A stretch of 64,000 bases of DNA from Episyrphus balteatus (GCF_945859705.1 NC_079138.1:2356001-2420000); one strand, 5' to 3'. Shown: positions 1-12,559, counted from the stretch's first letter. A program made the numbers and translations. Notes: generated by a model not told the origin, from the sequence alone.

Positions 1-372
1 CTGCATTTTTAGTTTTTTTTCAAAAAAGTCAAAAAAGTGTACCTCCCATACAAATTTTTCAAATTATACCAAATAACTATAAAATGGCTCTAACGATTTT
101 GATTAAACTTTACAAACGTAATATTCAAAGCAATTACAATAAAACTGCATTCTTCTTTTTTTTCAAAAAAAGTCAAATAAAAAAACATTTTTTTTTTTTT
201 TCATTTAACAAAATTTTGCCCTAAATGTCGGCTCCTTCCCCAACATCAACAAAATTTCTTTAATTGATTTATACAGAGGCAGCTCTTAAAATCTACAAGT
301 AAACTAACATAAAATTGTTTTAAACTGCAAGAGCAAGTAGGTACGTGCGACCCCAGTCGTGCATTTTATTTT
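1..372 (-). repeat. Dispersed repeat family A, terminal fragment (runs off the window start)
   Basis: This segment shares several landmarks with 7995-8462 and, in reverse complement, with 42238-43255. They are a block reading GGCTCTAACGATTTTG, a GTCGGCTCCTTCC block, and a terminal block in which GCAAGTAGGTACGTGCGA is followed by CCAGTCGTGCATTTTA. The terminal block ends at about 370. No coding sequence is visible. The family is assigned by comparison inside the window only. It could be the end of a non-LTR element or a nonautonomous DNA element. Confidence 0.5.
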
Positions 373-1535
373 TTTTTTTTTCGAAAAATAAATTTTTGGA
401 AAACGGGTCGATGAATTATTTCAATGATTTGCCTTCCTTAACTCATGTTAATGATAATTTCTCTGTTAATAATAATGGTAGAAATAGAAAATTGGTACAT
501 ATTTATATTTTTTGAAAAAATTCTTTGTAAATATGTTTACAATTTTTTAATGTCCTTTTTTTGGTTGCAAATTTTAATTTTTTAAGCTGTTCATTTTTTT
601 CTTGTCCATGATAATTTTTGACTTTGAGGCGAATTGTCTTCTAGAAATGTGTAATAAACAAAGTGTTTTTAAAATGTATTCTTATGAAAAAATCAACAAT
701 AAAAAAAAATATCATTTACAAATTTACCAGGTAAAATCTTTAAGAAATGTGCTTTTTGATAAGGTTTAGCTATATCTATAGCTAAACAATTAATCAATAT
801 TTTTTTTTTTTGCAATACAAATATGGTTCCAATTAGATTCATACTTTCTACCTACACATTGAGAGTAAATATACAATAATAAAATGAGAGTTGGAGAAAA
901 AAAAAATCGAAATATAAGTCCGATCACTGAAAATGCCTCGACTTTGTGATGGACATTATTTTACGTCTCCCTAAGCTAGATTAGTGTAAGGAATGAAGAA
1001 GAAATTCTCGATATCATATTTATTTTTTTTTTTTTTTTCGTTTTCGTTTTGTTGTCGTCCTTGGTTCGAGTTGGTGGTGTATTATACAGAACGTGTATAT
1101 CTCTATAGACCATCCATGACCTTTTGCGCACCATTGTTTATTATTATCCTCTGATTGTTTCACTTTGTTTTTGTTGTGTTGGATAGTCTTTTTTTTTTTC
1201 TTTCTTTTGTCTTTTCCTATTTATTTTGTTTCCTTTTTTTTTTGTTTATCGTTTGCTTTAATTATACCCAATGGAATGGAATTTTCTTGTGTCCTTAGTT
1301 ATCGATGACGGTCAGAGAAGATTGTAATTGTTGTTGAGTTTCATAAATTGAAGTTGGGATTGAAAAAAAAGGCTATTTTTTTATAATTATTTTCAATAGA
1401 ATAATTTCTTGGAATTCACAGGAATCGAACATGGCTATAAAATATTTGTTTTTTTTTTCATATTTTTAAACAACAAAATATTTACTCAAACTTAAATTTT
1501 TCTTCTTCTTATTCTATTTTCTTATTCTTCGATTA
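373..1535. other. AT-rich noncoding stretch, no gene seen
   Basis: This is AT-rich sequence with many poly(A) and poly(T) runs. The part at about 920-1345 is less AT-biased and looks unique. A perfect GCTATATCTATAGC palindrome lies at about 767-783. No open frame, RNA gene or repeat relationship was recognised. Confidence 0.6.
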
Positions 1536-3673
1536 AGAAGACAAAAATATTTCGAACGCAAATATTTCAGCAACCAGACCTCGAAGAAACTTTTGGTTTG
1601 CAGCTATGAATAGAGTTTAAAGAGACCTTTCTTTTGATGTCTCACTCGATGGATTTGGAGGAAATTTTTGAAAAACTAATTTTTTTGTACAAGTGTTAAC
1701 CTTGATTTTTTCGCGAAAATCTGAAAAAAATAAATTTGTAATTTTTTTACATAAAACGATAGGCCTGTTCATTGTGAACTCGTATCTGTAAACCAAAACT
1801 TGTTTCGAGATTTTGATCCGAAAATATCAGCTTTTGAAGAAAAAAAAATATTTCGAACGCAAATATTTCAGCAACCAGACCTCGAAGAAACTTTTGGTTT
1901 GCAGCTATTAATAGAGTTTAAAGAGACCTTTCTTTTGATGTCTCACTCGATGGATTTGGAGGAAATTTTTGAAAAACTAATTTTTTTGTACAAGTGTTAA
2001 CCTTGATTTTTTCGCGAAAATCTGAAAAAAATAAATTTGTAATTTTTTTACCTAAAATGATAGGCCTGTTCATTGTGAACTCGTATCTGTAAACCAAAAC
2101 TTGTTTCGAGACTTTGATCCGAAAATATCAGCTTTAGAAGAAAAAAAATATTTCAAATATTACAAATATTTCAGCAACTAGACCTCGAAGAAACTTTCAG
2201 TTTGCAGTTATGAATAGAGCTTAAAGAGACATTTCTTTTGATATCTCACTCTATGGATTTGGAGGAAATTTTTGAAAAACTAATTTTTTTAGGCAAGGGG
2301 TTAACCTTGATTTTTTCGCGAAAATCTGAAAAAAATAAATTTGTAATTTTTTTACATAAAATGGTAGGCCTGTTCATTGTGAACTCGTATCTGTAAACCA
2401 AAACTTGTTTCGAGACTTTGATTCGAAAATATCAGCTTTTGAAGAAAAAAAAAAAATACTTCGAACGCAAATATTTCAGCAACCAGACCTCGAACAAACT
2501 TTTAGTTTGCAGCTATGAATAGAGCTTAAAGAGACCTTTCTTTTGATGTCTCACTCGATGGATTTGGAGGACATTTTTGAAAAACTAATTTTTTTAGGCA
2601 AGGGGTTAACCTTGATTTTTTCGCGAAAATCTGAAAAAAATAAATTTGTAATTTTTTTTACATAAAATGATAGGCCTGTTCATTGTGAACTCGTATCTGT
2701 AAACCAAAACTTGTTTCGAAATATTGATCCGAAAATATCAGCTTTTGAAGAAAAAAAAATATTTCGAACGCAAATATTTCAGCAACCAGACCTCGAAGAA
2801 ACTTTTGGTTTGCAGCTATTAATAGAGTTTAAAGAGACCTTTCTTTTCATGTCTCTTTTCCATGGATTTGGAGGAAATTTTTGAAAAACTAATTTTTTTA
2901 GGAAAGGGGTTAACCTTGATTTTTTCGCGAAAATCTGAAAAAAATAAATTTGTAATTTTTTTACATAAAATGATAGGCCTGTTCATTGTGAACTCGTATC
3001 TGTAAACCAAAACTTGTTTCGAGACTTTGATCCGAAAATATCCGCTTTTAAGGAAAAAAAAATATTTCGAACGCAAATATTTCAGCAACCCGACCTCGAA
3101 CAAACTTTTGGTTTGCAGTAATGAATAGAGTTTAAAGAGACCTTTCTTTTGATGTCTCAGTCGATGGATTTGGAGGAAATTTTTGAAAAACTAATTTTTT
3201 TAGGAAAGGGGTTAACCTTGATTTTTTCGCGAAAATCTGAAAAAAAGAAATTTGTAATTTTTTTACATAAAATGATAGGCCTGTTCATTGTGAACTCGTA
3301 TCTGTAAACCAAAACTTGTTTCGAGACTTTGATCCGAAAATATCAGCTTTTGAAAAAAAAAAAAAAAAAAATTTCGAACGCAAATATTTCAGCAACCAGA
3401 CCTCGAAGAAACTTTTGGTTTGCAGCTTTAAATAGAGCTTAAAGAGACCTTTCTTTTCATCTCTCTTTCAATGGATTTGGAGGAAATTTTTGAAAAACTA
3501 ATTTTTTTGGGCAAGGGGTTAACCTTGATTTTTTTCGCGAAAATCTGAAAAAAATAAATTTGTAATTTTTTTACATAAAATCATAGGCCTGTTCATTGTG
3601 AACTCGTTTCTGTACACCAAAACTTGTTTCGAGATTTTGATCCGAAAATATCAGCTTTTGAAGAAAAAAAAAA
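1536..3673. repeat. Tandem satellite, seven copies of a ~303-bp unit
   Basis: Seven head-to-tail copies can be aligned on the landmark CAACCAGACCTCGAA (varied in copies 3 and 6). It starts at 1571, 1872, 2175, 2480, 2783, 3086 and 3393, so the period is 301-307 bp. Each unit also carries GGATTTGGAGGA, TTAACCTTGATTTTTTCGCG and TAGGCCTGTTCATTGTGAA. The length changes come mainly from A/T runs. The 60-94 residue open frames at 1800-2000 (plus) and 2819-3103 (minus) lie inside the unit and are not genes. Adjacent copies share private variants, as described in the findings. Confidence 0.95.
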
Positions 3674-5577
3674 GTGCAGTTTCTTTGAAAAAAAACAGCT
3701 TAAAAACGCTTTAACGAGGAGATACTAAGTTTATTTAAACACAAACATTATGAAATCTCGAGGTCAGCTTGAACCAGATTTAGTGGAAAATGTATGTGTT
3801 TTCTTTATTTTTAAAGCCAACTGCTATTAGTGCGTATTTCGAATATCAAAAAAAAAAAAAAAAAAAAACAGAGAGTTTATTTGCCACAAAAACGTCTGCA
3901 CAGTATGTTGGATTTAGCCTTCTTATATATATTTTTTTTTTAAATGCAGTTTTTCATGAAGTTTTTGGGATATTAAACTTCCGTGTACCTTTCAAACAAG
4001 CACAGGACAAAAAAAAAAATAAATAGCCAAAGCACCAATTTACCTCGAGTTGTTATTTTTTTTTGTATTTATTTGTGGTGCAGAGTGCAACTCGAAAATG
4101 AATCCAACCACACACCGTAGTCGTCCGAAGCTCGACAGACATTCTGGGACCGAATTTTTTTTAAACCCATATTCGACCGAGAACTGGCGGACACTGAATA
4201 AAATAAAAAAAAAAAAAAAAAACAAAGTTATTTGCATAAAAAGGATTATGCTTGGGGTTTTCAATTCTTGCATATTCCAGCCACCCCAATCGTTGCTATT
4301 CGCCTGCAGGAGAAAGCTGCTGAAACCTTCTAATACTTTTTTTTTTTTTTTTTTTATTTCTGTGTCAGAATTTAAATTTTCTTTTTTTTTGGTAGAAAGG
4401 AATGGAAAAAAGTACCGGATGGAAAATATACATAAGTCTTAAATTAAAATAAATAAATATAAATGCAAACAAAGACAAAAAAAAAATATAAAAATAAATA
4501 AATATACATATATAACAGATAACTACTATGAATGTAGTTTAGATATTTTTTTTTTCTTTTTATCTTCACCCTCAATAAATAAATCATAAAGATTTTGTTT
4601 ATTCTCGGCTTAATACACATCGTGTGTATAAGTACATAAACATACAAACATGAAATTACGTACGTGTTTGTGTGTGTGAAGATAAAACTATACGGATACG
4701 GGTGCAGATGTATCCCTCGGCTACAAGGCTACCTAGAGCATTTTTTTTTTTTACTCACTTTGCTGTCTTGTCAACTCTGTTTGGGGCGAGAATCTTTTTT
4801 TCATCAACTTGAAATTCAAAGTTGTCGAGGCCTGGGAGGAATAATTGAAAGGTTTTAAGAGTTCATTAAAGAATATTAAATGATGTCAGCCTTCAACTAA
4901 TTGAAGGTTGTAGGTAATTTTGTTTATATACATGATGAGTGTAAAAGTCCGATCAAGATTATATAAAGTCCTACAATTTGTTTTAGAATCGATTTTTGAT
5001 TGCCTTGTGGCCATTTCGTTTGACCTCCTCATATTTCAGTCAAGTTTACATCAACAATGATAAGATTTATACACACTCAAAATTTTATTCGCAATAATAA
5101 TTATAAAAAAAAATAAATTAAACAAATAGTTTTTATTGACCATAATGCAGTAATAATTAACATATCTCCATGAGAACAAAAACAACAACTAGGCACAGTA
5201 AAAAAATCTCCCCATAATCATTGAAGTGTTAAAGAGGAGGAACATTAATATTGCTTCATGGGCCCATTAAAGGACATACTCTCGTGGATACAAAAAAAAA
5301 AAAAAACAAAAAAAAAAGTTTAAAAAGGAGGGTAATTTGCATGTCAGGCCAAGTCACTCCAGGCCCAGTTTACCATATCTTTTATTTTTTTTTTCGTGAC
5401 TCAAAAATGTGTATGGTTGAATGCATAAAACATTTATTTTTTTTTGGTTGCTGTGGTGTTTGAAATTTAAGTTCGCAGTCGAGTCGCATTTACTTGCAAT
5501 CAAAGTTATCCAAAAACTAATATAAATGATTTTTAGAAATTAAATACCAGCAGCATTTGTCAACTTAACTAGTACCA
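3674..5577. other. Unique-looking AT-rich noncoding DNA
   Basis: This stretch has no repeat relationship that I could see elsewhere in the window. It includes poly(A) runs of 18-20 bases near 3850 and 4208. The open frames here, up to 130 residues, are dominated by Phe and Lys runs from the homopolymers and carry no recognisable domain. They are treated as chance. Confidence 0.55.
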
Positions 5578-6390
5578 AATAAAATGAAAGCCCAAAATAT
5601 TCAATTTTTGAATGAGTCAGAAATGAAATCTATAAAATAGTTTCGAATTTTATTTTTTGACAAAAAATATTACGTATACGCCCTACATCATTTTTTCAAT
5701 GAAACATTTTTTTTAGAAAACTTCATGCAATTAGGAAATTAACACTAAACGATTTTGGTAAAAGTCAGCAGTAAAATCAATAAAATTTGATCTACATAAT
5801 TTTATCAAGAAAATATTTTTTTTTTATTTCCTGTAATAAAATCGATACAATTTTTTTTATCTGAATTTTATTTTTCGATAACAAAGATTACGTATATTCC
5901 CTACAATATTTTTACAAGAAAATATTTTTTTTTTTTTAATTCAATTCCAGCACTAAAGTTGATAAAATGCTATCTGAATTTTATTTGTCAACTAAAAAGA
6001 TTACGTATACGCCCACCATAATTTCTTCAAGAAAACATTTTTTTTTTTAGATTTTCTTCAATAAACAAATTAACAATAAATAATAGATTATGGCTAAAGT
6101 CAGTAATAAAATCGATAAAATTGTATTTGAATTTTATTTTTAGACAAAAAAAGATTACGTATACGCCCTACATCATTTTTTTAAGAAAATATTTTATGAA
6201 AAATTTTCTAAAATAGGTTAGGAAATTGTCAATAAAAGATTGTCGTAAAAGTTAGTAATGAAATTAATAAAATTAAATCTACTTAATTTTTCAAGAAATT
6301 TTTTTTTTTAATTTCCTACAATTAGGATATAAATGATTTTAGTAAATGTATTAGAATTTGATTTTTCGACCATAAAGAATATAGGCAAAG
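5578..6390. repeat. Diverged tandem array marked by ATTACGTATACGCCC
   Basis: Four blocks reading roughly ATTACGTATACGCCCTACA start at 5669, 5887, 6000 and 6154. Each is followed by a TTTTTCAAGAAAA-type segment and preceded by a GAATTTTATTTTT segment. A fifth, decayed block may lie near 6370. Spacing is irregular (218, 113 and 154 bp), so the array is old or has lost segments. No coding potential is visible. Confidence 0.7.
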
Positions 6391-7994
6391 CTTGCAATAT
6401 AAATATACCTTAACTCCCTATAAAGCTCTCAAAATATCTCCAGATTATAAAAAAGCATCCTTATCCACTCGTAGAAAATATTTTCAACAGCCGAAGATAT
6501 TTCCACCCTCGAAATCTTGAAGCTAAAAATTTATCCGATGGTAGTTAAAATAGTTAATTAACAATATATTCGTAATTTTCCTAATCGATTATCAAAACAA
6601 AGAAAAAAGGTCTAAACTGCAAACAAAAAAAATGTCCTAACTTGTTCTTATTTATAACTGATTTGTATTTCTCATACAAATTAAAATGTGTCTACACAGC
6701 GTAAAACCCCATCTGGTCCTTGCGTAATAAGGGTAAAACTCAAGTATAGTCTACCCTTAGAAATCATTAACCCCCCCATACACTTAAATATCGACCCTAA
6801 TTATAAATAAAGTTTCAAAATACCGATATAAAGTAATTTTTGACAATATCCATTCCAGGATTATGCTTTACTATATACATGTAAATTTTCCAAAAACTCA
6901 AATTTCGCAAAGGGATTACATGTTTTAGGGTCTCAATATAAAATCTAAAAAAAAAAAAACAAAAAAAAAATAAGAAATAATTTATTCTATTTGAAGTTTA
7001 ATGAGTGTGTCAGGACCTTAACCTCTGGTTTTCTTCCTTCCTGTCCCCCATATTAATATGTGTGGCAACGAAAAAGATAAATGAGTAGTTAAGGTTAATC
7101 TGAACTGAATGGAAAACAAAACACAATTTAAAGCTTATCCATTATGTAGAGTCGTCACAAAAAGGACAATAGACAACTAAAAGTATACTACGACAACGAT
7201 GACGGGCATTTCGATGTTTAAATATGTTAAAATGCAACCACTGAAGCAAAATGGCTAATGTTCGCAAAAGGAAACAGACCTAGGAGTGAATGAATATTGC
7301 CAACTCGACAGCACATAAATTTAGGCTCGATGATAAAAGGCCGTCGTACACATACATTTTGGAGACCGACACAACTGGGCTCTTCTAATATTTCTTTCAA
7401 AAGGATGTGCGAGTCAGCGTTTAGGCGTATAAAAGGGTCTTTTCATAGTGTTTCTTATATCCTTGATCCTTTTGAATAAACTCTCATACTATACGATTTA
7501 AGAGACACATATACTTTCTTTATTAATGCAAGGAGGAAAGTTTTTTGGGGAATCCCTACAAGTTATTTGCGCAATTCAATCTATTTAAAGTAAATAAATA
7601 CTTATGGACCGACAGAGACGAAGAAGAAGAAGAAGAAGAAGAAGAAAAAGGACATAAGGCGCACTGATCAGAATCTGATTTAAGTTGTTTTTGAAAATGA
7701 CAAAAATATTACCTTACTAGTGCTGTGGACTGTTAAGAATTAAATGCTTAAGATAAACTTCTCTTAAGATTAAATAAGTTTCGGAATAAGTTTTCCTTAA
7801 TATCGGTTGTTTGTGAAGGCCAAATATAGAAATATTAATACCAACTGTTGGTATTAGGTCGATCGTTGGATTTATTTGTGAAACTTGAGCCACTTTTCAG
7901 AACTTGTTATGAGATTTTCATTTGCAATAAACATTTTGGTTTATGACGGGATTTCAATTTCATGATACAAAAAGTACGGATAGTGAAAATATGA
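6391..7994. other. Unique-looking noncoding DNA with a GAA microsatellite
   Basis: The part at about 7000-7600 is less AT-biased than its surroundings. It contains a (GAA)n run at 7620-7648 and a TATAAAAG sequence at 7428-7435. I see no convincing initiator downstream of that sequence and no gene to go with it. The 60-codon frame at 7297-7479 has no recognisable domain. A short palindrome, AATACCAACTGTTGGTATT, lies near 7838-7856. Confidence 0.5.
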
Positions 7995-8462
7995 CATTTT
8001 CTTTTTTTTTTGAATCGCTAATGTCGGCTCTTCCCGTTTATCGTAAATAAGTTATTGCTATTTTCTCGAAAACGGCTCTACCGATTTCAATTAAATTTGG
8101 TGATCGTTATAGTCTTAGTGATTTTAACAAAATTTTAGTTTTTCACAAAAATTTCGGAGAACGGAAATATGGCGTTGCCGTTTTCTGCCAAATTGATATA
8201 TTTTTTAGTTAATATCGTACATTTGATCAAAGTATAAGCCAATTTTATTCAAAATTTGCAGACAGATATTTCTTGTCATTTTGAAGTGTAAAATGAAAAA
8301 AAAAAAAATTAAAAAAGTTTTAGAAAAAAAAAAAAAAAATGGAATTTTTTTTACTTTTTTTTCAAAATTTAACGAAAATCTTTAATTTCCAATTGTTATT
8401 TGAGATATAGGTATTTTGAACTACAAGAGCAAGTACGTGCAGGACCAGTCGTGCATTTTATA
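7995..8462 (-). repeat. Dispersed repeat family A, second copy
   Basis: This is a copy in the same orientation as 1-372. It contains AATGTCGGCTCTTCCCG, AAAACGGCTCTACCGATTTC with AATTAAATTTGG after it, and an end block GAGCAAGTACGTGC followed by CCAGTCGTGCATTTTA. It is diverged from the first copy, with several substitutions per landmark. The boundary on the left is a guess. Confidence 0.55.
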
Positions 8463-9820
8463 TACCTACGGTATGGCATCGAAATTTTAAAAATAAAATT
8501 CAAAATCGCGAGGTCATAGACAATTTTTGACATTTTTGGGCATCAACTTTTTTACGAAGTTTTTCAGTTTTACTGATGTGACAATGACGACTTCCAACTT
8601 AAATTATAGACTTTATATTTTTTTTATAAATTTATAAATTCACCCACGAACAGATTTATAAATTCTCACTCAAACTGCTGTAAAAAAAAAAAAAAAAACC
8701 AAAAGAAGTTTCCTCTTCAATAATTTGATGGTTTTGGTTTTTATGAAAACAAAAAAAAAAAAAAAAAAAAAAATATCCGATATAAATTTTCTGTACAACA
8801 CACCACTCTCCAACAAAATTTAACAAAAAGAAAAGAAAGAAAATGTATCTAATTAAAAGTTTTCTTTTATTGACAAACTTTGAATTTTCTTTTTTTTTTT
8901 TTTATTTTAATTATTCATCCAAGTAAAAGCAAACAAAAAAAATAAAAATATCATCGACCACAAAAAAAAAAAAATCCTTCTTCGGTTGGAAAAATTTAAC
9001 TTAATTTAAAAATTTAATAAAATCCCTCAATGACATGTTCAAGGAAATTATAAAATACAAACCGAAAACAATAAATTTAAAATTTACTCCTGGGACAGGA
9101 TTTTTTTTTTTTTTTATTGTTTTATTTTGCTTAACATCAGAGTATTCATGCCTCTAAAGCCCACTACACGTGATATTGTAATATTTTACTTAATTTATTT
9201 ATTTTACATATTTTTTTTTATTATTCTGTCTGATTTTTTTTTTTTTTTTTTTTTTTCTATTTTAACAATGAAATTGTCGGATATATGGAATATATACGAG
9301 TATTAATTTTATTTTTCATAAACAGATTTCTTTTGTCAGAATTCAGATGATTTTTGTATTTGTCTCTTTTTTTTTTTTTTTTTTTTTTTGTTTTTAATTA
9401 AATGAGGATACAAATATTCATATCAAACAAATATTTTGTGTTGAAGTTCAATTGTCATTTTCGATTTAAATATGGAATTAAATACAGCTTACTGTTAATG
9501 ATACAGATAATGGGGAAAACAAAAATTATTTTTCATATCACATTGATAAAATTACATAATTCGTATCGGTCGAGAATTGTTTTGTCTTATATATGCCAAT
9601 TTTGTGATTTTCGGAAATTGTTTGGAAACTGAAGTTGTTTTAATTTGTAATAGAATATTTTGTGGAATATCATTTTTTGGTTATAAAATTTTAAAGGTTT
9701 TTACCCAGAATTAGTTTTTTTTGCTTTGTTCGGGTTTTAGTATTTTTGAACTTTTGTTTTGTATTTAAATCATTTTTAGGTTTTTATTTCGTGATAAAGT
9801 ATTTTCATAGTGTAGTTTAT
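8463..9820. other. Homopolymer-rich AT sequence, no gene seen
   Basis: The stretch is dominated by poly(A) and poly(T) runs, for example near 8750-8772, 9237-9255 and 9368-9390. The 76-codon frame at 9402-9632 shows no domain and no low-complexity-free core. Nothing else could be supported. Confidence 0.5.
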
Positions 9821-10011
9821 GACCAGCGGACAATTAGGGCGATTCCAACGATATCTCAATTGTCAAATAACGATAAGTAATTTAGAAGCTACGATGCCAC
9901 AGATGAACAAACATATATGTACATTCATTTGTGGCATCGTAGCTTCTTAACTACTTATCGTAATTTGACAAATGAGGTATCGTTGGAAACGTCGTGATTG
10001 CCTGCTGGTTA
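9821..10011. mobile_element. Hairpin MITE-like element, ~190 bp
   Basis: The left arm starts ACCAGCGGACAATTAGG. The reverse complement of the right end reads AACCAGCAGGCAATCACG. The arms continue through TTCCAACGATA, TCAA[A]TAACGATAAGTA and GAAGCTACGATGCCACA, about 85 bp each with scattered mismatches, around a short loop centred on CATATATG near 9915. Nearly the whole element therefore folds into one hairpin. A TTAT sequence flanks both ends but does not fit cleanly as a target duplication, so the superfamily is not assigned. Confidence 0.8.
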
Positions 10012-10684
10012 TAGGATATTTGATATATACAAACGGTTGTATATAGTGAAAACAGGCTATTTAAAAATTTGTCGCTGTCAGTTACAAAGGCTTTAAATCT
10101 TTAAATCATCGGTCAAATAGAACTTTACAAATATGAAACAAAAATATGTATTTTCCAAGTTTTCTAGCTCACAATTGTAGTTAATCCGTTTACCTGGAAC
10201 TAGTTTCCTATTTAAGTTGTTGTAAACTTCTTTGTTTTGAACTTTTTACTCCTTCTTTTTTTTTTGTTTAAATAAATGTATATCGCAACCAACGTTCGCT
10301 TAAGGTTACTCTTGTTTTATTTTCATCTCCCGCACAATTTCAGTCTCTTAACTTTGGAAGCGTTTGTAATTAAGTGCGCAACGTGCACATTAAGGCACTT
10401 TCCTGAATTTATTTTTCTGTTCCACATTATTTTTAATGTGGTTTTTATACTTAAAAATTACATGCAGTGTTGAATTTTCTTTCATGTCTGTGTAGTTTTG
10501 AATATTTACGACATTCATTTAGATTCCTTTTTTTTCTCTTCTTTCTTTTTCTTGTTTCGAAACAAATTTTTAACATTTATTTACCATATACATAAGAAGA
10601 AAAACATAACCATTTTCTGGATGAACTAGTCTAAAAGGGTAATAACTCATGGTTTGTATGTGTTCAGTTCAAAGTTATCGATTG
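10012..10684. other. AT-rich noncoding spacer
   Basis: This is apparently unique sequence between two inverted-repeat elements. The 65-codon frame at 10276-10473 has no recognisable domain. A TTTAATGTGG/CCACATTATT-type partial palindrome lies near 10422-10442. No function can be suggested. Confidence 0.45.
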
Positions 10685-11790
10685 TATACAGGGTGTCCCA
10701 CAGTCACCGCCCCAAATGAAAAACATGGATTCCTGAGGTCATTTTAAGTCGAAAAACTTAAGAGGTAATTTTCTCGTTTTCGTCCCGTTTTCGAGTTACC
10801 ACGGTTTTTATGATTTTTGCTCTCTTGTCCTTTAACTGGCCATATCTTTGCCAAACTACGTTTGATTTGAAAGATTTTTTTTACAACCAATCAAGAATTT
10901 ATTACAGTTTAAGATTGTCTCAAAACTTTTTTTTCTGCGGACAACCGTTTCTCCACAATTTTGCATCAAACACAATTTTCTTCGTTTTTTAAGTTGTTTT
11001 TTACACTTTCATATCATTTAAGTCAGAAAAACACGTTAATGAGTATTATTTTTTTGTGCTTTTTATTAAAGCCCAGTTTATTTCCATAAAAAAAATAAGT
11101 TTTATTTCATAAAACAGGCTACTGAAAGTAATTAAAAAAAAAAACAAACTGAGTGAATTAAAACAAAAAAATAATTTTTAAATAAAAAATTAATTTAAAT
11201 GAATTATAAACATTTTCTGAGCTATTGTGGTTAAGAAAAGAACAAATAGATAAAGCTCAGAAAAAGTTTTAATTCATTTAAATTAATTTTGTATTTAAAA
11301 ATAATTTTTTTTTTAATTCACTCAGTTTGTTTATTTTTTTTAATTACTTTCAGTAGCCTGTTTTATGAAATAAAACTTATTTTTTTTATGGAAATAAACT
11401 GGGCTTTAATAAAAAGCACAAAAAAATAATACTCATTAACGTGTTTTTCTGACTTAAATGATATGAAAGTGTAAAAAACAACTTAAAAAACGAAGAAAAT
11501 TGTGTTTGATGCAAAATTGTGGAGAAACGGTTGTCCGCAGAAAAAAAAGTTTTGAGACAATCTTAAACTGTAATAAATTCTTGATTGGTTGTAAAAAAAA
11601 TCTTTCAAATCAAACGTAGTTTGGCAAAGATATGGCCAGTTAAAGGACAAGAGAGCAAAAATCATAAAAACCGCGGTAACTCGAAAACGGGACGAAAACG
11701 AGAAAATTACCTCTTAAGTTTTTCGACTTAAAATGACCTCAGGAATCCATGGTTTTCATTTGGGGCGGTGACTGTGGGACACCCTGTATA
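10685..11790. mobile_element. Foldback element with ~538-bp near-identical arms (TA-type termini)
   Basis: The left arm (10685-11223) is repeated as its reverse complement at 11254-11790 around a loop of about 30 bp. The outer ends read TATA-CAGGGTGTCCCACAGTCA and its complement. A TATA flanks each end, which fits a TA or TATA target duplication of the Tc1/mariner type. The arms are close enough to encode the identical 60-residue open frame on opposite strands (10810-10992 plus, 11483-11665 minus). That frame resembles no transposase I know and is probably incidental. Visible arm differences are a few substitutions and A/T-run length changes, so the element is young or the arms are kept alike by conversion. 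Confidence 0.93.
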
Positions 11791-12204
11791 TGCAATTGTC
11801 TAGTTTAATTTTGAAAGTTTAAAGTTTTGAAAAATTATTTATTAACTCAATTATAATGTTTTGGAAGAATTAGATTATAAGAAAAAAAAATTGTAATTCG
11901 GTACACTTTTAAAATTTAGAACCTTAAATATTTATTTTGCTAAAATGTATCAGAGACAACACTATTAAATTTAATACATAAATTAAAATCCTTTAAAGTT
12001 CCTTTCTATTTCACTCGTTCATCTTCTTATACAACAAACTCATAATTTTTCTGAGCTGACATTTGCAAACTAACGATGAACATCATGAAAAATACTTTCA
12101 TTCTGTCTCTTTTGTTAAAAGATTTAATACTAAAAAACTTGAGCTAGAAACATGTTTTTTTTTTGCCATATTTTAGGTTAGTTTGTACTTAAATTTCTCA
12201 TAGA
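11791..12204. other. AT-rich noncoding spacer
   Basis: No gene, RNA or clear repeat was recognised between the foldback element and the following family B copy. Similarity to family B may begin slightly upstream of the boundary given. Confidence 0.4.
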
Positions 12205-12520
12205 TTTGGCTGTTAAAATTAAAAATTTCTGAAAATAAAAAAAACCACTCAAAAAAGGAGTTTTTCAAAAAAGCAAGGGCCTTAGACAAATATTCGTGCT
12301 TTGTAAGCGCCAAGTTTTTTATCCATTATCTTTCCTTGTTATAACTCAAGATTTTTTTTGTCGAAGGACTTTCCCTTGCATTGTTAAAAAAAAAACCGTT
12401 CAAAAGTGATCAATTGATTAAAAAATGATAACATCTCTAAGACTTGCCGTTTTAAATATACATTTTATTAACATGTCATTTTACCCCTATTTACCCTATT
12501 TAATGATTGAATTTTCTAAA
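12205..12520 (+). repeat. Dispersed repeat family B, copy 1
   Basis: Landmarks shared in the same order and orientation with 49107-49600 and 58265-58740 are AAAAATTTCT(G)AAAATAAA followed by ACCAC and an A run, a TTATAACTCAAGATTT-type block, and a closing TTACCCCTATTTACCCTATT block (12481-12500). Copies differ substantially by substitution and small indels. No open frame is shared, so this is a noncoding fragment of unknown class. Confidence 0.65.
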
Positions 12521-12559
12521 ATCCTTTCTTCAGGATTTAACCTTTCAAATAAACTTTAG

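Noticed and set aside
5578..6390. CRISPR-like array
   Set aside because: Blocks are diverged and unequally spaced in eukaryotic DNA, with no cas genes.
7428..7435. TATAAAAG as a core promoter
   Set aside because: No initiator or downstream promoter element at proper spacing and no gene follows; such words are common by chance in AT-rich DNA.
10810..11665. Identical 60-residue frames on opposite strands
   Set aside because: They arise because the foldback arms are near-identical; the peptide resembles no transposase.
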